From positions 248,001-312,000 of the forward strand of contig NZ_CP114013.1 in the NCBI RefSeq assembly GCF_028416635.1: a stretch of DNA of 64,000 bases, in the 5' to 3' direction. How positions within the stretch are numbered: the stretch's first letter is position 1; every line of letters starts with the position of its first letter. Shown one piece after another: positions 53,388 to 62,409 of the stretch. Under the pieces are notes generated by a model. That model was not told the DNA's origin. It searched no databases and saw nothing but the letters and a program-made list of their open reading frames with translations. Made by a program: the position numbers and the translations under genes. This stretch comes from Baekduia alba (GTDB taxonomy: Bacteria; Actinomycetota; Thermoleophilia; Solirubrobacterales; Solirubrobacteraceae).

Positions 53388-54329
53388 TCAGCCGATGGCG
53401 CGGAAGCCGCGGTCCAGCAGCTTCTCGGCCTGCCCGCCCGGATCGGGCGAGTGCAGGAGGACGACGCCGAGGCGATGGCCGTCGCGCGCGACCGCGGCGA
53501 CGAGGCAGCGGCCGGCGGCGTCGGTGAACCCGGTCTTGATGCCCAACGTGCCCGGATAGCGCCGCTGCAGGAGCGGGTTGTGGTTGTAGAGGTACAGCTT
53601 GCCGCCCTTGATCGGGAACGGCAGGACCGCCGAGCGACGCTTGACGACCCGGGCGATCCGCGGCTGGTCGAGGATGGCGCGGGCCTCGACGGCGAGGTCC
53701 GCGGCGCACGAGTGGTTGCCGCGGTCGGTGAAGCCCGACGGCGTCGAGTAGCGCGTGCACGCCAGGCCCATCTCCCGCGCGCGCTCGTTCATCAGCGTGA
53801 CGAACTTCGGGACGGTCCTGGCCGTGCGCTGGGCGAGGGCGATCGCCGCGTCGTTGCCCGACGGCAGCAGCAACCCGTACAACATCGCCGACAGCCCGAC
53901 CCACTTGCCCTTCGGCAGCACGCCGACGCCGGAGCCCTGGTAGGCGAGCGCCTCCTTGGTCACCTTGACCTTCGCGCCCTGCTTGACGTGGTCGACGACG
54001 ACCAGCGCGGTCATCATCTTCGTGACGCTGGCGATCGGCAGGATGCGCGTCGGGTCCTTGCGCCACAGGACCTGGCCGGTGTCGAGGTCGAACAGGATGC
54101 CGCTGCGCGGCGGCTTGCCGAACTTGATCTGCACCGGGTCGGGCGTGCCGGTGAGCGCGAGCGTCAGCGGCGACGTCGCGGGCGCCGGCGCGATCGGGCC
54201 GTTGGCGGCCTGGAGCGGCTCGTGCGGCGTGTCGGCGACCTTGGTCGTGGGCGTGTCGTCCTCGGTCGTCCCGCAGCCGGCCGCGGCGAGCGCGGCGACG
54301 AGCAGGAGCGATGCCAGCAGGCGGCGCAC
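53388..54329 (-). CDS. D-alanyl-D-alanine carboxypeptidase (S11), lipoprotein
   Basis: 313 residues. The N-terminus MRRLLASLLLVAALAAAGCG is a lipoprotein signal with the lipobox Cys at 19. The penicillin-binding fold motifs are complete: SVTK (101-104), SGN (157-159) and KTG (265-267). It trims pentapeptide stems of peptidoglycan at the outer face of the membrane. It lacks the C-terminal amphipathic anchor of PBP5, so the lipid anchor replaces it. It follows the rhomboid gene by 6 bases. Confidence 0.93.
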   Translation of the reverse strand: MRRLLASLLLVAALAAAGCGTTEDDTPTTKVADTPHEPLQAANGPIAPAPATSPLTLALTGTPDPVQIKFGKPPRSGILFDLDTGQVLWRKDPTRILPIASVTKMMTALVVVDHVKQGAKVKVTKEALAYQGSGVGVLPKGKWVGLSAMLYGLLLPSGNDAAIALAQRTARTVPKFVTLMNERAREMGLACTRYSTPSGFTDRGNHSCAADLAVEARAILDQPRIARVVKRRSAVLPFPIKGGKLYLYNHNPLLQRRYPGTLGIKTGFTDAAGRCLVAAVARDGHRLGVVLLHSPDPGGQAEKLLDRGFRAIG

Positions 54330-54335
54330 GGCGGC

Positions 54336-55130
54336 TCAGGCGGCCAGGCGCGGGCCGCGGTCGAAGTACGCGTCGGTGCGCCGGCGGGTGAAGGCGCGGA
54401 TCGCGAGCAGGCCGAAGGCGAAGCCGCCGATGTGCGCGAAGTACGCGACGCCGCCGCCGCTCCCGGTCGGGTCGCTCAGGCCCCAGACGCCGAACAGGAC
54501 CTGCTCGAGGAACCAGACGGCGAGCACGACCGTCGCCGGCACCTCGATCAGCGTGAAGAACAAGATGATGAAGATGACCGTCAGCACCCGCGCCCGCGGG
54601 TAGAGCAGGATGTAGCCGCCGAGCACCGCCGCGATCGCGCCCGACGCGCCGAGCGTCGGCGCGGTCGAGTTGGGGTCGATCGCGATCTGGAGGCCGAGCG
54701 CCGCCAGCCCGCCGAGCAGGTAGAAGATGATGAACTTCACCTTGCCCATCGCGTCCTCGACGTTGTTGCCGAAGATCCACAGGAACAGCATGTTGCCGCC
54801 GAGGTGCAGCAGGCCGCCGTGGGTGAACATGCTGGTGAACGGGGTGAGCAGCGTCGGCAGCTGGGCCGGAGCGGCGCCCGAGACGCCGTCCTGGCCCTCG
54901 CAGATCACGTGGCCCGACGCGTCGGAGAACGCGCACTCCTTGCCCCAGTGCGTGAGCTCGTAGGGGATCGCGGAGTAGCGCGCCAGCTGGTCCTGATCGA
55001 GGCTGTTGCCGCTGAAGTCGATGCCGGTCTTGCGCTGGAAGAGCAGGTAGACGAGCACGTTGACGATGATCAACGCGACCGTGACGAGCGGGAAGCGCTC
55101 GGTGGGGATGTTGTCCTTGAGCGGGAACAA
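54336..55130 (-). CDS. Rhomboid-family intramembrane serine protease
   Basis: 264 residues with six or seven membrane segments: PLVTVALIIVNVLVYLLF, then the long periplasmic-side loop, FTSMFTHGGLLHLGGNMLFLWIFGNNVED, LGASGAIAAVLGGYILLYP and AYFAHIGGFAFGLLAI. The catalytic Ser of GASG and the His of AHIGGF are present, so it should be active. It cleaves transmembrane substrates. It lies 12 bases after lipA in a compact minus-strand run. Confidence 0.93.
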   Translation of the reverse strand: MFPLKDNIPTERFPLVTVALIIVNVLVYLLFQRKTGIDFSGNSLDQDQLARYSAIPYELTHWGKECAFSDASGHVICEGQDGVSGAAPAQLPTLLTPFTSMFTHGGLLHLGGNMLFLWIFGNNVEDAMGKVKFIIFYLLGGLAALGLQIAIDPNSTAPTLGASGAIAAVLGGYILLYPRARVLTVIFIILFFTLIEVPATVVLAVWFLEQVLFGVWGLSDPTGSGGGVAYFAHIGGFAFGLLAIRAFTRRRTDAYFDRGPRLAA

Positions 55131-55142
55131 CCCGCGAAGACG

Positions 55143-56153
55143 CTAGCTGGCGGTCGCCGCCAGCGGGCCGGTGCCCGGCAGCGGCTGGGGGACGTGCTCG
55201 TCGGCGTGGTAGGAGCTGCGGACCAGCGGGCCGGCGGCGACGTGGTCGAAGCCCATCGCCATGCCGGCGGCGGCCAGCGCGTCGAACTCGTCCGGGTGCC
55301 AGTAGCGGACCAGCGGCAGGTGCCGCTCGGTCGGGCGCAGGTACTGGCCGATCGTGATGACCTGCACGCCGCGCTCGCGCAGCTGGCCGAGCGCGTCGAC
55401 CATCTCGTCGTGCGTCTCGCCGAGGCCGACCATCAGCCCCGACTTGGTCGTGACGGCGTCGCCGCCCATCTCCTTCGCGGTCTCCAGGACGCGCAGCGAG
55501 CGCTCCCAGGTCGAGCCGCGGCGGGCGATGGGGTAGAGGCGCGGGACGACCTCGACGTTGTGGTTGAAGACGTCCGGCCGCTCCGCGATGACCTTGGCGA
55601 GCGGCATGTCGAGGCCCTGGAAGTCCGGCGTCAGGATCTCGATCTTGCAGTTCGGCGCCTGGCGGCGGATCTGGCGGATGACGCCGACGAACGCGTGCGC
55701 TCCCTTGTCGGGCATGTCGTCGCGGTCGACCGACGTGATGACCGCGTGGCGCAGGCCCATCCGGGCGACCTGGCGGGCGACGCGCGCGGGCTCCAGCGGG
55801 TCGTTCCAGGTCGGCTTGCCGGTCTTGACGTGGCAGAAGCCGCAGCGGCGCGTGCAGGTGTCGCCGAGGATCATGAACGTCGCGGTGCCGCGCTCCCAGC
55901 ACTCGCCGATGTTCGGGCAGGCGGCCTCCTGGCACACGGTGTGCAGGTTGTCGTCGGCGATCTTGGCCTTCAGCTCGCGGTAGCGCGGGCCGCCCGGCAT
56001 CGGGACCTTGAACCACTTCGGCTTGCGCTCGCGGATGTCCAGGACATCGGGCCCGAGGACCTTCAGGACGTCCATCCCACCGGGGTTCGAGCGCGATCGC
56101 GTCTTGTGCTCGCGCTGGGGCTGGCTCGGGGGCGTCTGCGGTTCGGCGGCCAT
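55143..56153 (-). CDS. lipA: Lipoyl synthase
   Basis: 336 residues with both iron-sulfur ligand sets: auxiliary cluster VCQEAACPNIGECW (Cys 74, 79, 85) and radical-SAM cluster CTRRCGFC (Cys 100, 104, 107). The conserved C-terminal RSSYHADEH carries the Ser ligand. It inserts two sulfurs into protein-bound octanoyl chains. It is preceded by lipB and an M50-like gene in the same direction. Confidence 0.98.
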   Translation of the reverse strand: MAAEPQTPPSQPQREHKTRSRSNPGGMDVLKVLGPDVLDIRERKPKWFKVPMPGGPRYRELKAKIADDNLHTVCQEAACPNIGECWERGTATFMILGDTCTRRCGFCHVKTGKPTWNDPLEPARVARQVARMGLRHAVITSVDRDDMPDKGAHAFVGVIRQIRRQAPNCKIEILTPDFQGLDMPLAKVIAERPDVFNHNVEVVPRLYPIARRGSTWERSLRVLETAKEMGGDAVTTKSGLMVGLGETHDEMVDALGQLRERGVQVITIGQYLRPTERHLPLVRYWHPDEFDALAAAGMAMGFDHVAAGPLVRSSYHADEHVPQPLPGTGPLAATAS

Positions 56154-56166
56154 CGCCGCTCGTAGG

Positions 56167-56637
56167 CTATCGAGCGGATGCGACCGGCTTGGCGGCGACC
56201 GCCAGGCGCGGCCCGGAGCCGACCGCGCGGACCAGGTCGGCGGACGCGCGGGTCAGGGCGACGAGCGCGAAGACGAACAGCGCGAGCTGGACGGTCGGGT
56301 GCTCGGTGACGCCGCCGTTCCAGGTCGCGGCGGCCGCGGCGGCGGCGAGGAAGACGACGTCGCCGACGAGCGGGCCGGCCAGCAGGATCGCGGTCGCGCG
56401 GCGCGGTGACGTGGTCGGCTCGTGCAGGCACTCGCCGTCGAAGAGGGCGCGGGCGGTGGGCGCGATGAGCACGCGCCCGATCCGGACGCTGAACAGCGGG
56501 CGGCCCGAGCCGAGCAGGACGATCACGCGGCCCTTGGTCAGCAGCAGCGCGGCGGCGGCGCGGCCGAGCTCGTGGATCAGGGCCGCCGGGATGGTCGCGG
56601 CGACGACGACGAGGAGGATGCGCAGGGTGCCGTCCAT
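56167..56637 (-). CDS. Small M50/site-2-protease-like membrane protein
   Basis: 156 residues. The start LRILLVVVAATIPAALIHELGRAAAALLLTKGRVIVLLGSGRPLF has the layout of an M50 metalloprotease, but the HExxH motif reads HELGRA: the first His and Glu are kept and the second His is replaced by Arg. Two or three more membrane helices follow (RATAILLAGPLVGDVVFLAAAAAAA, VQLALFVFALVALT). It could be an inactive homologue. It lies between lipB and lipA, 13 bases from lipA. Confidence 0.6.
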   Translation of the reverse strand: MDGTLRILLVVVAATIPAALIHELGRAAAALLLTKGRVIVLLGSGRPLFSVRIGRVLIAPTARALFDGECLHEPTTSPRRATAILLAGPLVGDVVFLAAAAAAATWNGGVTEHPTVQLALFVFALVALTRASADLVRAVGSGPRLAVAAKPVASAR

Positions 56638-56692
56638 GGCCCTTCTGAGGTCGGCGTCGCGCGGCGGGCGCTTGATCGCGCGGCCGCGGAGA

Positions 56693-57391
56693 TCAGCCGA
56701 CCGTCGAGGGCGTCGCGCTGAGCGCGCGCTCCAGCGCCCGCGGCGTGACGAGCCGCTGGCGGTGGTCGAGCGCGCCGGCCAGCCCGTGGGCGACGCGCTT
56801 GCGGACGCAGTCCAGGCGGCCGGCGCGGCCGGTCTGCTCCAGCACGCTCGTCATCGCCACGTCGCCCAGCCCACAGGCGACGATCCAGGTGAAGGGGTCG
56901 AGGTCGCCGTCGACGTTGATCGACAGGCCGTGCATCGTCACGCCGTGGGAGATGTGCAGGCCGATCGAGCCGATCTTGCGATCGCCGACCCAGACGCCGG
57001 TGAAGTCGCGGCCCTCGTGAGCGCGCCCGCGGGCGGCGATGCCCTCCTCGGCCAGCGCGTCGACCATCAGCGTCTCGAGCTGCTCGACGAAGCCCATGAC
57101 GTCGCCGACACGCACGATCGGATAGGCCACCAGCTGGCCGGGCCCGTGGTAGGTGACCTTGCCGCCGCGGTCGACGTCGACGACCTCGATCCCGCGCTCG
57201 GCGTAGTAGGCCTCCGGGAACGGCAGCTCGGCGGGGTCGGAGCGGCGGCCGCGCGTGTAGACGGGGTCGTGCTCGAGCGTCAGCAGCGTGTCCGGGATCG
57301 TGTCGGCCTGGCGCGCGGCGCGCACCCGCTGCTGGAGCGCGAGCGCCTCGCTGTAGGGGACGCGACCCAGGTGCACCGTCCAGAGATCCAC
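56693..57391 (-). CDS. lipB: Octanoyltransferase
   Basis: 232 residues from GTG 57,391. Family motifs are RGGKVTYHGPGQLVAYPI, the catalytic Lys in DRKIGSIGLHISHGVTMHG and the catalytic Cys in WIVACGLGDVAMTSV (PCG in most enzymes, here ACG). It transfers octanoyl from acyl-carrier protein to lipoyl domains, the step before LipA. GTG gives the usual N-terminus (VDLWTVHLGRVPYSEALALQ). No strong SD is seen. Confidence 0.95.
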   Translation of the reverse strand: MDLWTVHLGRVPYSEALALQQRVRAARQADTIPDTLLTLEHDPVYTRGRRSDPAELPFPEAYYAERGIEVVDVDRGGKVTYHGPGQLVAYPIVRVGDVMGFVEQLETLMVDALAEEGIAARGRAHEGRDFTGVWVGDRKIGSIGLHISHGVTMHGLSINVDGDLDPFTWIVACGLGDVAMTSVLEQTGRAGRLDCVRKRVAHGLAGALDHRQRLVTPRALERALSATPSTVG

Positions 57392-57468
57392 GCAGGAGAT
57401 GGTGCCACACGGCGTGCCGGTGCCCTCGCGGCGTCGGGCCGCTTGCCGAGGCTGCGACACTCGGAGGC

Positions 57469-58098
57469 ATGTCCGGGACCGTGGAGCGCGAGGGGTTCGC
57501 CGCCTGGCGCACCCGCCTGCGCTGGCGGTTGAGCGGCGCATGGCAGTGGCCGACGTTCGCGGCCCTCGTCGTGGTCGACACGGTGGTCCTGGCCCGGCTG
57601 CCGTTCTCCGGCGGACGGTCGTCGTTGTTGGGGTCGTTGCTCGCCGCGGGCCTGCTGAACGTGCTGGTGGTCGCCGTGGCGCCGCGGGTCGGGACCTGGG
57701 CGCTGCGGGTACGCCGACCCGACCTGCCGCGCGAGATCGCCGCCGACCGCGCCGGCGCCATCGGGATGGCCGGGCTCAGCGTGCTGCTGATCGCGGGCGG
57801 GGTCGCGCATCGAGGCGCCCTGCGCGACAGCGACCAGGTGAGCGCGACGGCGCTGCGCGAAGCGCGCGTCTTCGCCGCCCACCGCGCCCCGGCGCGCTAC
57901 CTGCCGCTGCACGGCGAGGACACGTGGCGGTCGGGCGCCGACCTGTTCCGGACCTGCTGGGCGGGGCCGGACCCGCGCAAGGACTTCTGCGTCTTCGTCC
58001 GGATGGACGAGGGCCTGCCGGTCAAGCGGGTCGATCCGGACCAGCGGCCGAACGCCACCGTCGCGGGCCCGGACAACCCGGGCCGCATCGGCGGCTAG
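57469..58098 (+). CDS. Hypothetical membrane protein
   Basis: 209 residues from ATG 57,469, divergent from lipB. Three hydrophobic segments are visible (TFAALVVVDTVVLARL, LLGSLLAAGLLNVLVVAVAP, IGMAGLSVLLIAGGVAH), then a ~100-residue extracytoplasmic-type region with two Cys (RTCWAGPDPRKDFCVFV) that may pair. No family recognised, but composition is native. Confidence 0.75.
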   Translation: MSGTVEREGFAAWRTRLRWRLSGAWQWPTFAALVVVDTVVLARLPFSGGRSSLLGSLLAAGLLNVLVVAVAPRVGTWALRVRRPDLPREIAADRAGAIGMAGLSVLLIAGGVAHRGALRDSDQVSATALREARVFAAHRAPARYLPLHGEDTWRSGADLFRTCWAGPDPRKDFCVFVRMDEGLPVKRVDPDQRPNATVAGPDNPGRIGG

Positions 58099-58160
58099 AC
58101 CCTGCATGTCAACCTGCTGACATCAAGGATCGTTCGGGCCCGGCCGATGCCGTCCCTCGG

Positions 58161-58964
58161 ATGCGCTTCTTGCGGGCATTTGCGGCGGCGGCCGGGGCTT
58201 CGGGCTCGATCATCGCCGCGGGCGGGATCGTCTTGGCGATCTTCTCGGCGACCATGGCCTTCCACGGTTGGCCGGGGATGCGCGCGCCCGGCGCCGGCGC
58301 GGGCGCCGCGGCCACCGAGCTGGCGGAGGACGTCGGCACGGGTGGGGCGCGGGACGTGGTCGACGCCGACCGCACCGCCGCGGTGAGCACGCTGCCGGCG
58401 GTGCCGGTCAAGCGCCCGGCGTCCGCGTCGGAGACCGCGTCGTCGCGGCGGGCCGCGACGCGCACGGCCGCCCGCCAGCACACGCGGGCGCGGCGCGAGG
58501 GCTCGACCGGGCACGGCGACGGGTCGAGCCCGACGCCGACGCCGGCCGCGCAGCCGCCGGCCTCCGCACCGGCGTCGTCGCCGGCCGAGTCCTCGACGGC
58601 GGGCGCCGCGCCGGCCAAGTCGTCGTCCTCGTCCTCGTCTTCCTCCTCGGCCGCCGGCCCGAGCGCGCCGACGCCCGGCGCGCCGGTGACGCCCAGCGCG
58701 CCGTCGACCCCCACGCCGCCCGCCACGCCGGCCACGCCGTCGGTCCCCGACGCCGCCGCCCAGGCCGTCACGGGCGCGACGCAAGTCGTCGGCGGCGCGG
58801 TCAGCAACGTCGCCGGCGCCGCCGGTGGCGCCGTGCAGCCCGTCTCGCCCACCGTGGCGAACACCGTCACCGCCGTCGGCCAGACGGTCGACCAGACCGT
58901 GACCGGCGTCGGCCAGGTCGTCGGCGGGATCCTCGGCGGTCTCGGCGGCGGCGGTCGCCGGTAG
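58161..58964 (+). CDS. Low-complexity secreted or surface protein
   Basis: 267 residues from ATG 58,161. The N-terminus MRFLRAFAAAAGASGSIIAAGGIVLAIFSATMAF is a hydrophobic anchor. The rest is low-complexity Ala/Ser/Thr/Pro, including a Ser-rich run (KSSSSSSSSSSAA), Pro-Thr repeats and a Gly/Val C-terminus (TVTGVGQVVGGILGGLGG). Probably cell-wall associated or glycosylated. The coding sense is supported by codon bias and start position. Function unknown. Confidence 0.6.
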   Translation: MRFLRAFAAAAGASGSIIAAGGIVLAIFSATMAFHGWPGMRAPGAGAGAAATELAEDVGTGGARDVVDADRTAAVSTLPAVPVKRPASASETASSRRAATRTAARQHTRARREGSTGHGDGSSPTPTPAAQPPASAPASSPAESSTAGAAPAKSSSSSSSSSSAAGPSAPTPGAPVTPSAPSTPTPPATPATPSVPDAAAQAVTGATQVVGGAVSNVAGAAGGAVQPVSPTVANTVTAVGQTVDQTVTGVGQVVGGILGGLGGGGRR

Positions 58965-59027
58965 CGACGCGACGTACGCAAGTTCCCGTATCGCCAAGCC
59001 GGGATCGCGCGTCTAGGCTCGGCGGCG

Positions 59028-60176
59028 ATGCGCACGCTCGTCGCCCTGCTGTTGTCGTCGCTGCTCTTCGCCGCGGGCGCCCAGGCCCAGGCGCCGGTGC
59101 TCGCGACCAACGGCAGCACGCTGGCCGCGCCGGCGAACCTCGCGCTCCCGAGCGGCGCGAACCAGTGCCTCGCGCGCCCCTACATCGGGCCCAGCGACGG
59201 GACCATCACCTTCATCAACACCGGCGCGACGACGTGCATGTGGTGGTCGACCGAGTACGGGCCGGACGCGCAGCCGATCGCCAACACCTACGTGCCGCGC
59301 GGCGCCGGCGCGGTGACGCGCGTGCGGGTCCGCAGCGGGGACGCGCCCGCGCCCCTGCGGTTCGCGATCGTCAGCTCGGGCAGCAGGCTGTGCTGCACGG
59401 CCAAGCAGGTCAGCGACCAGGTGCAGCCGACCGCGAACGCCGTGAGCGAGTTCGCGGTCAACCTGCCCGCCGGCTCGGGCGTGGGCACGCAGGACGGCTC
59501 GCAGTTCAACGACATCCTGGTCGTCGTCGCCGTCGGGCCCGGCTCGCTGCCGGTCAACGACCGCGGCCGCCACGGCTTCCTCTTCGGCTCGGCCGCCAAC
59601 CAGGCGCAGGCGACGTTCCTCCATCCGGCGCTCGCCCTCGGCGAGTCCAACACCGACGTCGGGATCATGGACGGCTACGAGGTGTTGCTCCAGTACGACT
59701 GGTGCGGCGTGCCGATGACGCTCGGCAACGCGCAGCCGCAGGCGCCCGCCAACCCGCAGACCGCCTGCCTGCCGGCGCCGCCCGCACCCGCGCCGCCGCC
59801 GCCGGTCGCGCCGGTCGCCGCGCCGACGCCGGCGATCCCGACCGCGGTGGTCCCGCTCGGTGCCGGCTCGTCGTCGGCGGTCGTGCGCGACGGCCTCGCC
59901 GCGCTGCGGCTGCGCTGCCTGCTGACCACCGCGTGTGCCGGGACGCTGCGCCTCGTCGCCCCGACCGCGACGACGGCGGCGAAGAGGAAGAAGCCCAAGG
60001 TGGTGTCCTACGGCACCGCCAAGTACAAGATCGCGGCCGGCAAGACCGCCACGGTCAAGGTGAAGCTGTCGAAGGCCGCGAAGTCCGCGCTGCGGAAGAG
60101 GAAGAAGGTCGCGGCGGTGGTGACCGGCGGCACCGGTGCGGCGGCGTTCCGCCTCAAGGTGACGCTGAGGCGCTAG
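59028..60176 (+). CDS. Secreted protein with Cys pairs
   Basis: 382 residues. The signal peptide MRTLVALLLSSLLFAAGAQAQA is clear. The mature domain (NQCLARPYIGPSDGTITFINTGATTCMWWSTEYGP... SGSRLCCTAKQV... DWCGVPM) has several Cys likely in disulfides and beta-strands. A Pro-rich linker (APPAPAPPPPVAPVAAPTP) then joins a small basic domain with another Cys pair (RLRCLLTTACAG) and a Lys-rich tail. Exported, possibly adhesive. It overlaps the end of the convergent E1-beta gene by 4 bases. Confidence 0.75.
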   Translation: MRTLVALLLSSLLFAAGAQAQAPVLATNGSTLAAPANLALPSGANQCLARPYIGPSDGTITFINTGATTCMWWSTEYGPDAQPIANTYVPRGAGAVTRVRVRSGDAPAPLRFAIVSSGSRLCCTAKQVSDQVQPTANAVSEFAVNLPAGSGVGTQDGSQFNDILVVVAVGPGSLPVNDRGRHGFLFGSAANQAQATFLHPALALGESNTDVGIMDGYEVLLQYDWCGVPMTLGNAQPQAPANPQTACLPAPPAPAPPPPVAPVAAPTPAIPTAVVPLGAGSSSAVVRDGLAALRLRCLLTTACAGTLRLVAPTATTAAKRKKPKVVSYGTAKYKIAAGKTATVKVKLSKAAKSALRKRKKVAAVVTGGTGAAAFRLKVTLRR

Positions 60177-61519
60177 CCCGCCTCGAGCCGCTCACGCAGG
60201 GCGGCGAGGAGCGTGGTCGCGTCCTCGGAGGTCGCCAGGCCGGCCGCGAGCGTAAGCGTCAGCGTGGCGAGGTGGCGGATCGTCACGGCGCCGTCGACCG
60301 CGGCCGGGCTGGTCTTCACCGGGCCGAACACCAGCGTCGCGGCGGGCAGGCGCGGGCTCGTGCGGCGGTTGTCGCCGAGGACCGTCACGGCGCCGCCGTC
60401 GGTGACGATCGCGGCCTCGCCGAACGGGCCGAGCAGCTCATGCACGGCGGCGGCGACGAGGTCGCCGAGCGAGCGGCCGCCCGAGGCGCGGCGGGCGGCG
60501 ACCAAGGCCTCCATGTCGATCTCGATCGTCATGGTGTGATCGGGCCCGCCGATCGCGCGGCGGTCGCGGACGCGGGCCAGCGGGAGCGCCGCGCGCACGA
60601 CGGCGTCCTCGTCGGGCAGCGCCGCCGCCTCCAGCGCTCGGGCGTAGGGCACGAACGCGTCGGCGCCCGTCACCCGGACGACGCGGCCGCCGAGCGCCGC
60701 GGCGAGCGTCGCGCCGACGCCGCCGTTCGGCCAGCCCTCCTCGACGATCACCGCGCGCCCGTTGGCGCCGCGCGCCGCGGTCCGCACGGTCTCCAGGTCC
60801 AAGGGGCGCAGCGACCGCAGGTCGACCACGGTCGCCGCGAAGCCGTGCTTCTCGGCCAAGGTCTCGGCGGCCCGCGCCGCCACGACCGCCATGCGCGAGG
60901 CGGCGATCAGCGTCACGTCGCCGCCGGCGCGGCGCACGACCGCGCGGTCCAGGGCGGCGACGCCGCCATCGTCGTCCTCGCCGACCAGGTCATACAACCC
61001 GGTGTGCTCCAGCACGACGACGGGCTCGTCGTCGGCGATCGCCGCCCGCAGCATGCCCCGCGCATCGCCCACCGTCGCCGGCGCCACCACGCGCAGGCCC
61101 GGGATGTGATGCAACAAGCCCTCGACGTTCGCCGAGTGCACCGGACCCAGCCGCGCGCCGGCGCCCTGCGGCACGCGCAGAACCAGCGGGACCCGCAGCG
61201 CCCCGCCCGAGAGCGCGCGCGCCGCGGCAAGATGATGGACGAGCTGGTCGTAGGCCAGCGGCAGGAACGCCGCGGTCGTCAGCTCGACGACCGGCCGCAT
61301 CCCCGCGAGCGCTGCGCCGACGCCCACCCCGAGCAGCGCCGCCTCCGAGCTCGGGGCGTCGCGCACGCGCGCCGGGCCGAAGGCCTCCAACAAGCCGGCG
61401 GTCACGCCGTAGGCGCCGCCGCGCGCCCCGATGTCCTGCCCGAGCAGCACGACGCGCTCGTCGGCGGCCAGCGCGTCGAGCAGCGCGGCGCCCAGCGCCT
61501 CGCGGTACGTGACGCTCAC
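60173..61519 (-). CDS. 2-oxoacid dehydrogenase E1-beta fused to a catalytically altered E2-like domain
   Basis: 448 residues from GTG 61,519, overlapping the E1-alpha stop. Residues 1-326 are a normal E1-beta: VTYREALGAALLDALAADERVVLLGQDIG, PSSEAALLGVGVGAALAGMRPVVE, AYDQLVHHLAAA, GPVHSANVEGLLHHIPGLRVVAP. Residues 327-448 resemble the acyltransferase core of E2 (MTIEIDMEALVAARRASGG, LVFGPVKTSP). The active-site block that should read D-H-R followed by V-V-D-G is AAGLATS in the otherwise conserved LTLTL...LLAALRERLEAG context. The His/Asp catalytic residues are missing, and no lipoyl domain is present. The whole may be a pseudo-complex component with E1-alpha. Confidence 0.85.
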   Translation of the reverse strand: MSVTYREALGAALLDALAADERVVLLGQDIGARGGAYGVTAGLLEAFGPARVRDAPSSEAALLGVGVGAALAGMRPVVELTTAAFLPLAYDQLVHHLAAARALSGGALRVPLVLRVPQGAGARLGPVHSANVEGLLHHIPGLRVVAPATVGDARGMLRAAIADDEPVVVLEHTGLYDLVGEDDDGGVAALDRAVVRRAGGDVTLIAASRMAVVAARAAETLAEKHGFAATVVDLRSLRPLDLETVRTAARGANGRAVIVEEGWPNGGVGATLAAALGGRVVRVTGADAFVPYARALEAAALPDEDAVVRAALPLARVRDRRAIGGPDHTMTIEIDMEALVAARRASGGRSLGDLVAAAVHELLGPFGEAAIVTDGGAVTVLGDNRRTSPRLPAATLVFGPVKTSPAAVDGAVTIRHLATLTLTLAAGLATSEDATTLLAALRERLEAG

Positions 61520-62370
61520 AGCTCGCTCGCCAGCGGCTCGCGCGACGCCTCGGCGAACGCCACCGCCCGGTCGATCCGGGCCGTCACGCCGGCCTCGATC
61601 TCGGCACGCGCGTCCGGATCGAGGACGCCCTCGGCCTCCAGCCGCGTGCCGAACGTCGCGACCGCGTCGACGTCGCGGCGGATCAAGGCCTCCACCAACA
61701 TCGGCCGGCCCGCGCGCGCCCGCGCCACCGCGTCGCCGACGACGTGCGCGACCGCCAGCACGTCCATCCCGTCGCACCGCAGCCCGGCGACGCCGGCCGC
61801 CGCGCCGCGCTCGAACAGCTCGGTCAACGCGGCCGGCGGATCGACCGCACCAACATCACGCGTGACCACGAACACGACCGGCAGGCCCCACGTCGCGGCC
61901 AGCGCCCACGTCTCGCCCACGACGCCCTGCGCGGTCGCGCCGGCCGTCATCGCGCACACCGCGAGGCGCCCGCTCAGCGCGACGCCCGCCGCGACCGGCG
62001 CGTGCCCGCCCGGGATGCCCCAGCCGCCGAGCACCCCGTGCTCGACATCCAGCACATGGGTCGCGCCGCCGCGCCCGCCGGCCACGCCGTCGACGCGGCC
62101 CAGCAGCTCGGCCATCACGCGTTCGGGCGCGCCGCCCCGCGCCAGCACCCACGGCACGGCGCGGAAGGTCGTCAGGACCGCGTCCTCGCCGGCCAGCACC
62201 GACGCGCTGCCCGCGATCACCGCCTCCTCGCTCCCGCACCGGTGCAGGAACCCGCCGATGAGCCCGCGCTCGTACAGCTCCGCCGAGCGCTCCTCGAACC
62301 GGCGCATCAGGAGCATCGCGCTCCACCGCGCGAGCGCTGCGGAGGCGTCTCCCAGGGGATGGTCGGGCAT
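61516..62370 (-). CDS. 2-oxoacid dehydrogenase E1-alpha-like protein, cofactor motif lost
   Basis: 284 residues, shorter than the usual 320-370. The fold is recognisable: LLMRRFEERSAELYERGLIGGFLHRCGSEEAVIAGSA, VMAELLGRVDGVAGGRGGATH, GGWGIPGGHAPVAAGVA and TWALAATWGLPVVFVV. The thiamine-diphosphate motif that should contain GDG...N reads MTAGATAQG: both magnesium ligands, Asp and Asn, are Ala. The YRxHGH loop reads FRAVPWVLARG, losing the diphosphate-contacting His. The protein probably cannot bind Mg-ThDP normally. It is translationally coupled to the E1-beta/E2-like gene. Possibly a regulatory or degenerate complex; substrate unknown. Confidence 0.85.
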   Translation of the reverse strand: MPDHPLGDASAALARWSAMLLMRRFEERSAELYERGLIGGFLHRCGSEEAVIAGSASVLAGEDAVLTTFRAVPWVLARGGAPERVMAELLGRVDGVAGGRGGATHVLDVEHGVLGGWGIPGGHAPVAAGVALSGRLAVCAMTAGATAQGVVGETWALAATWGLPVVFVVTRDVGAVDPPAALTELFERGAAAGVAGLRCDGMDVLAVAHVVGDAVARARAGRPMLVEALIRRDVDAVATFGTRLEAEGVLDPDARAEIEAGVTARIDRAVAFAEASREPLASEL

Positions 62371-62409
62371 CGCGGGACGAGGGTACCCGCGACGCCCGAC
62401 CGAGTGGGA

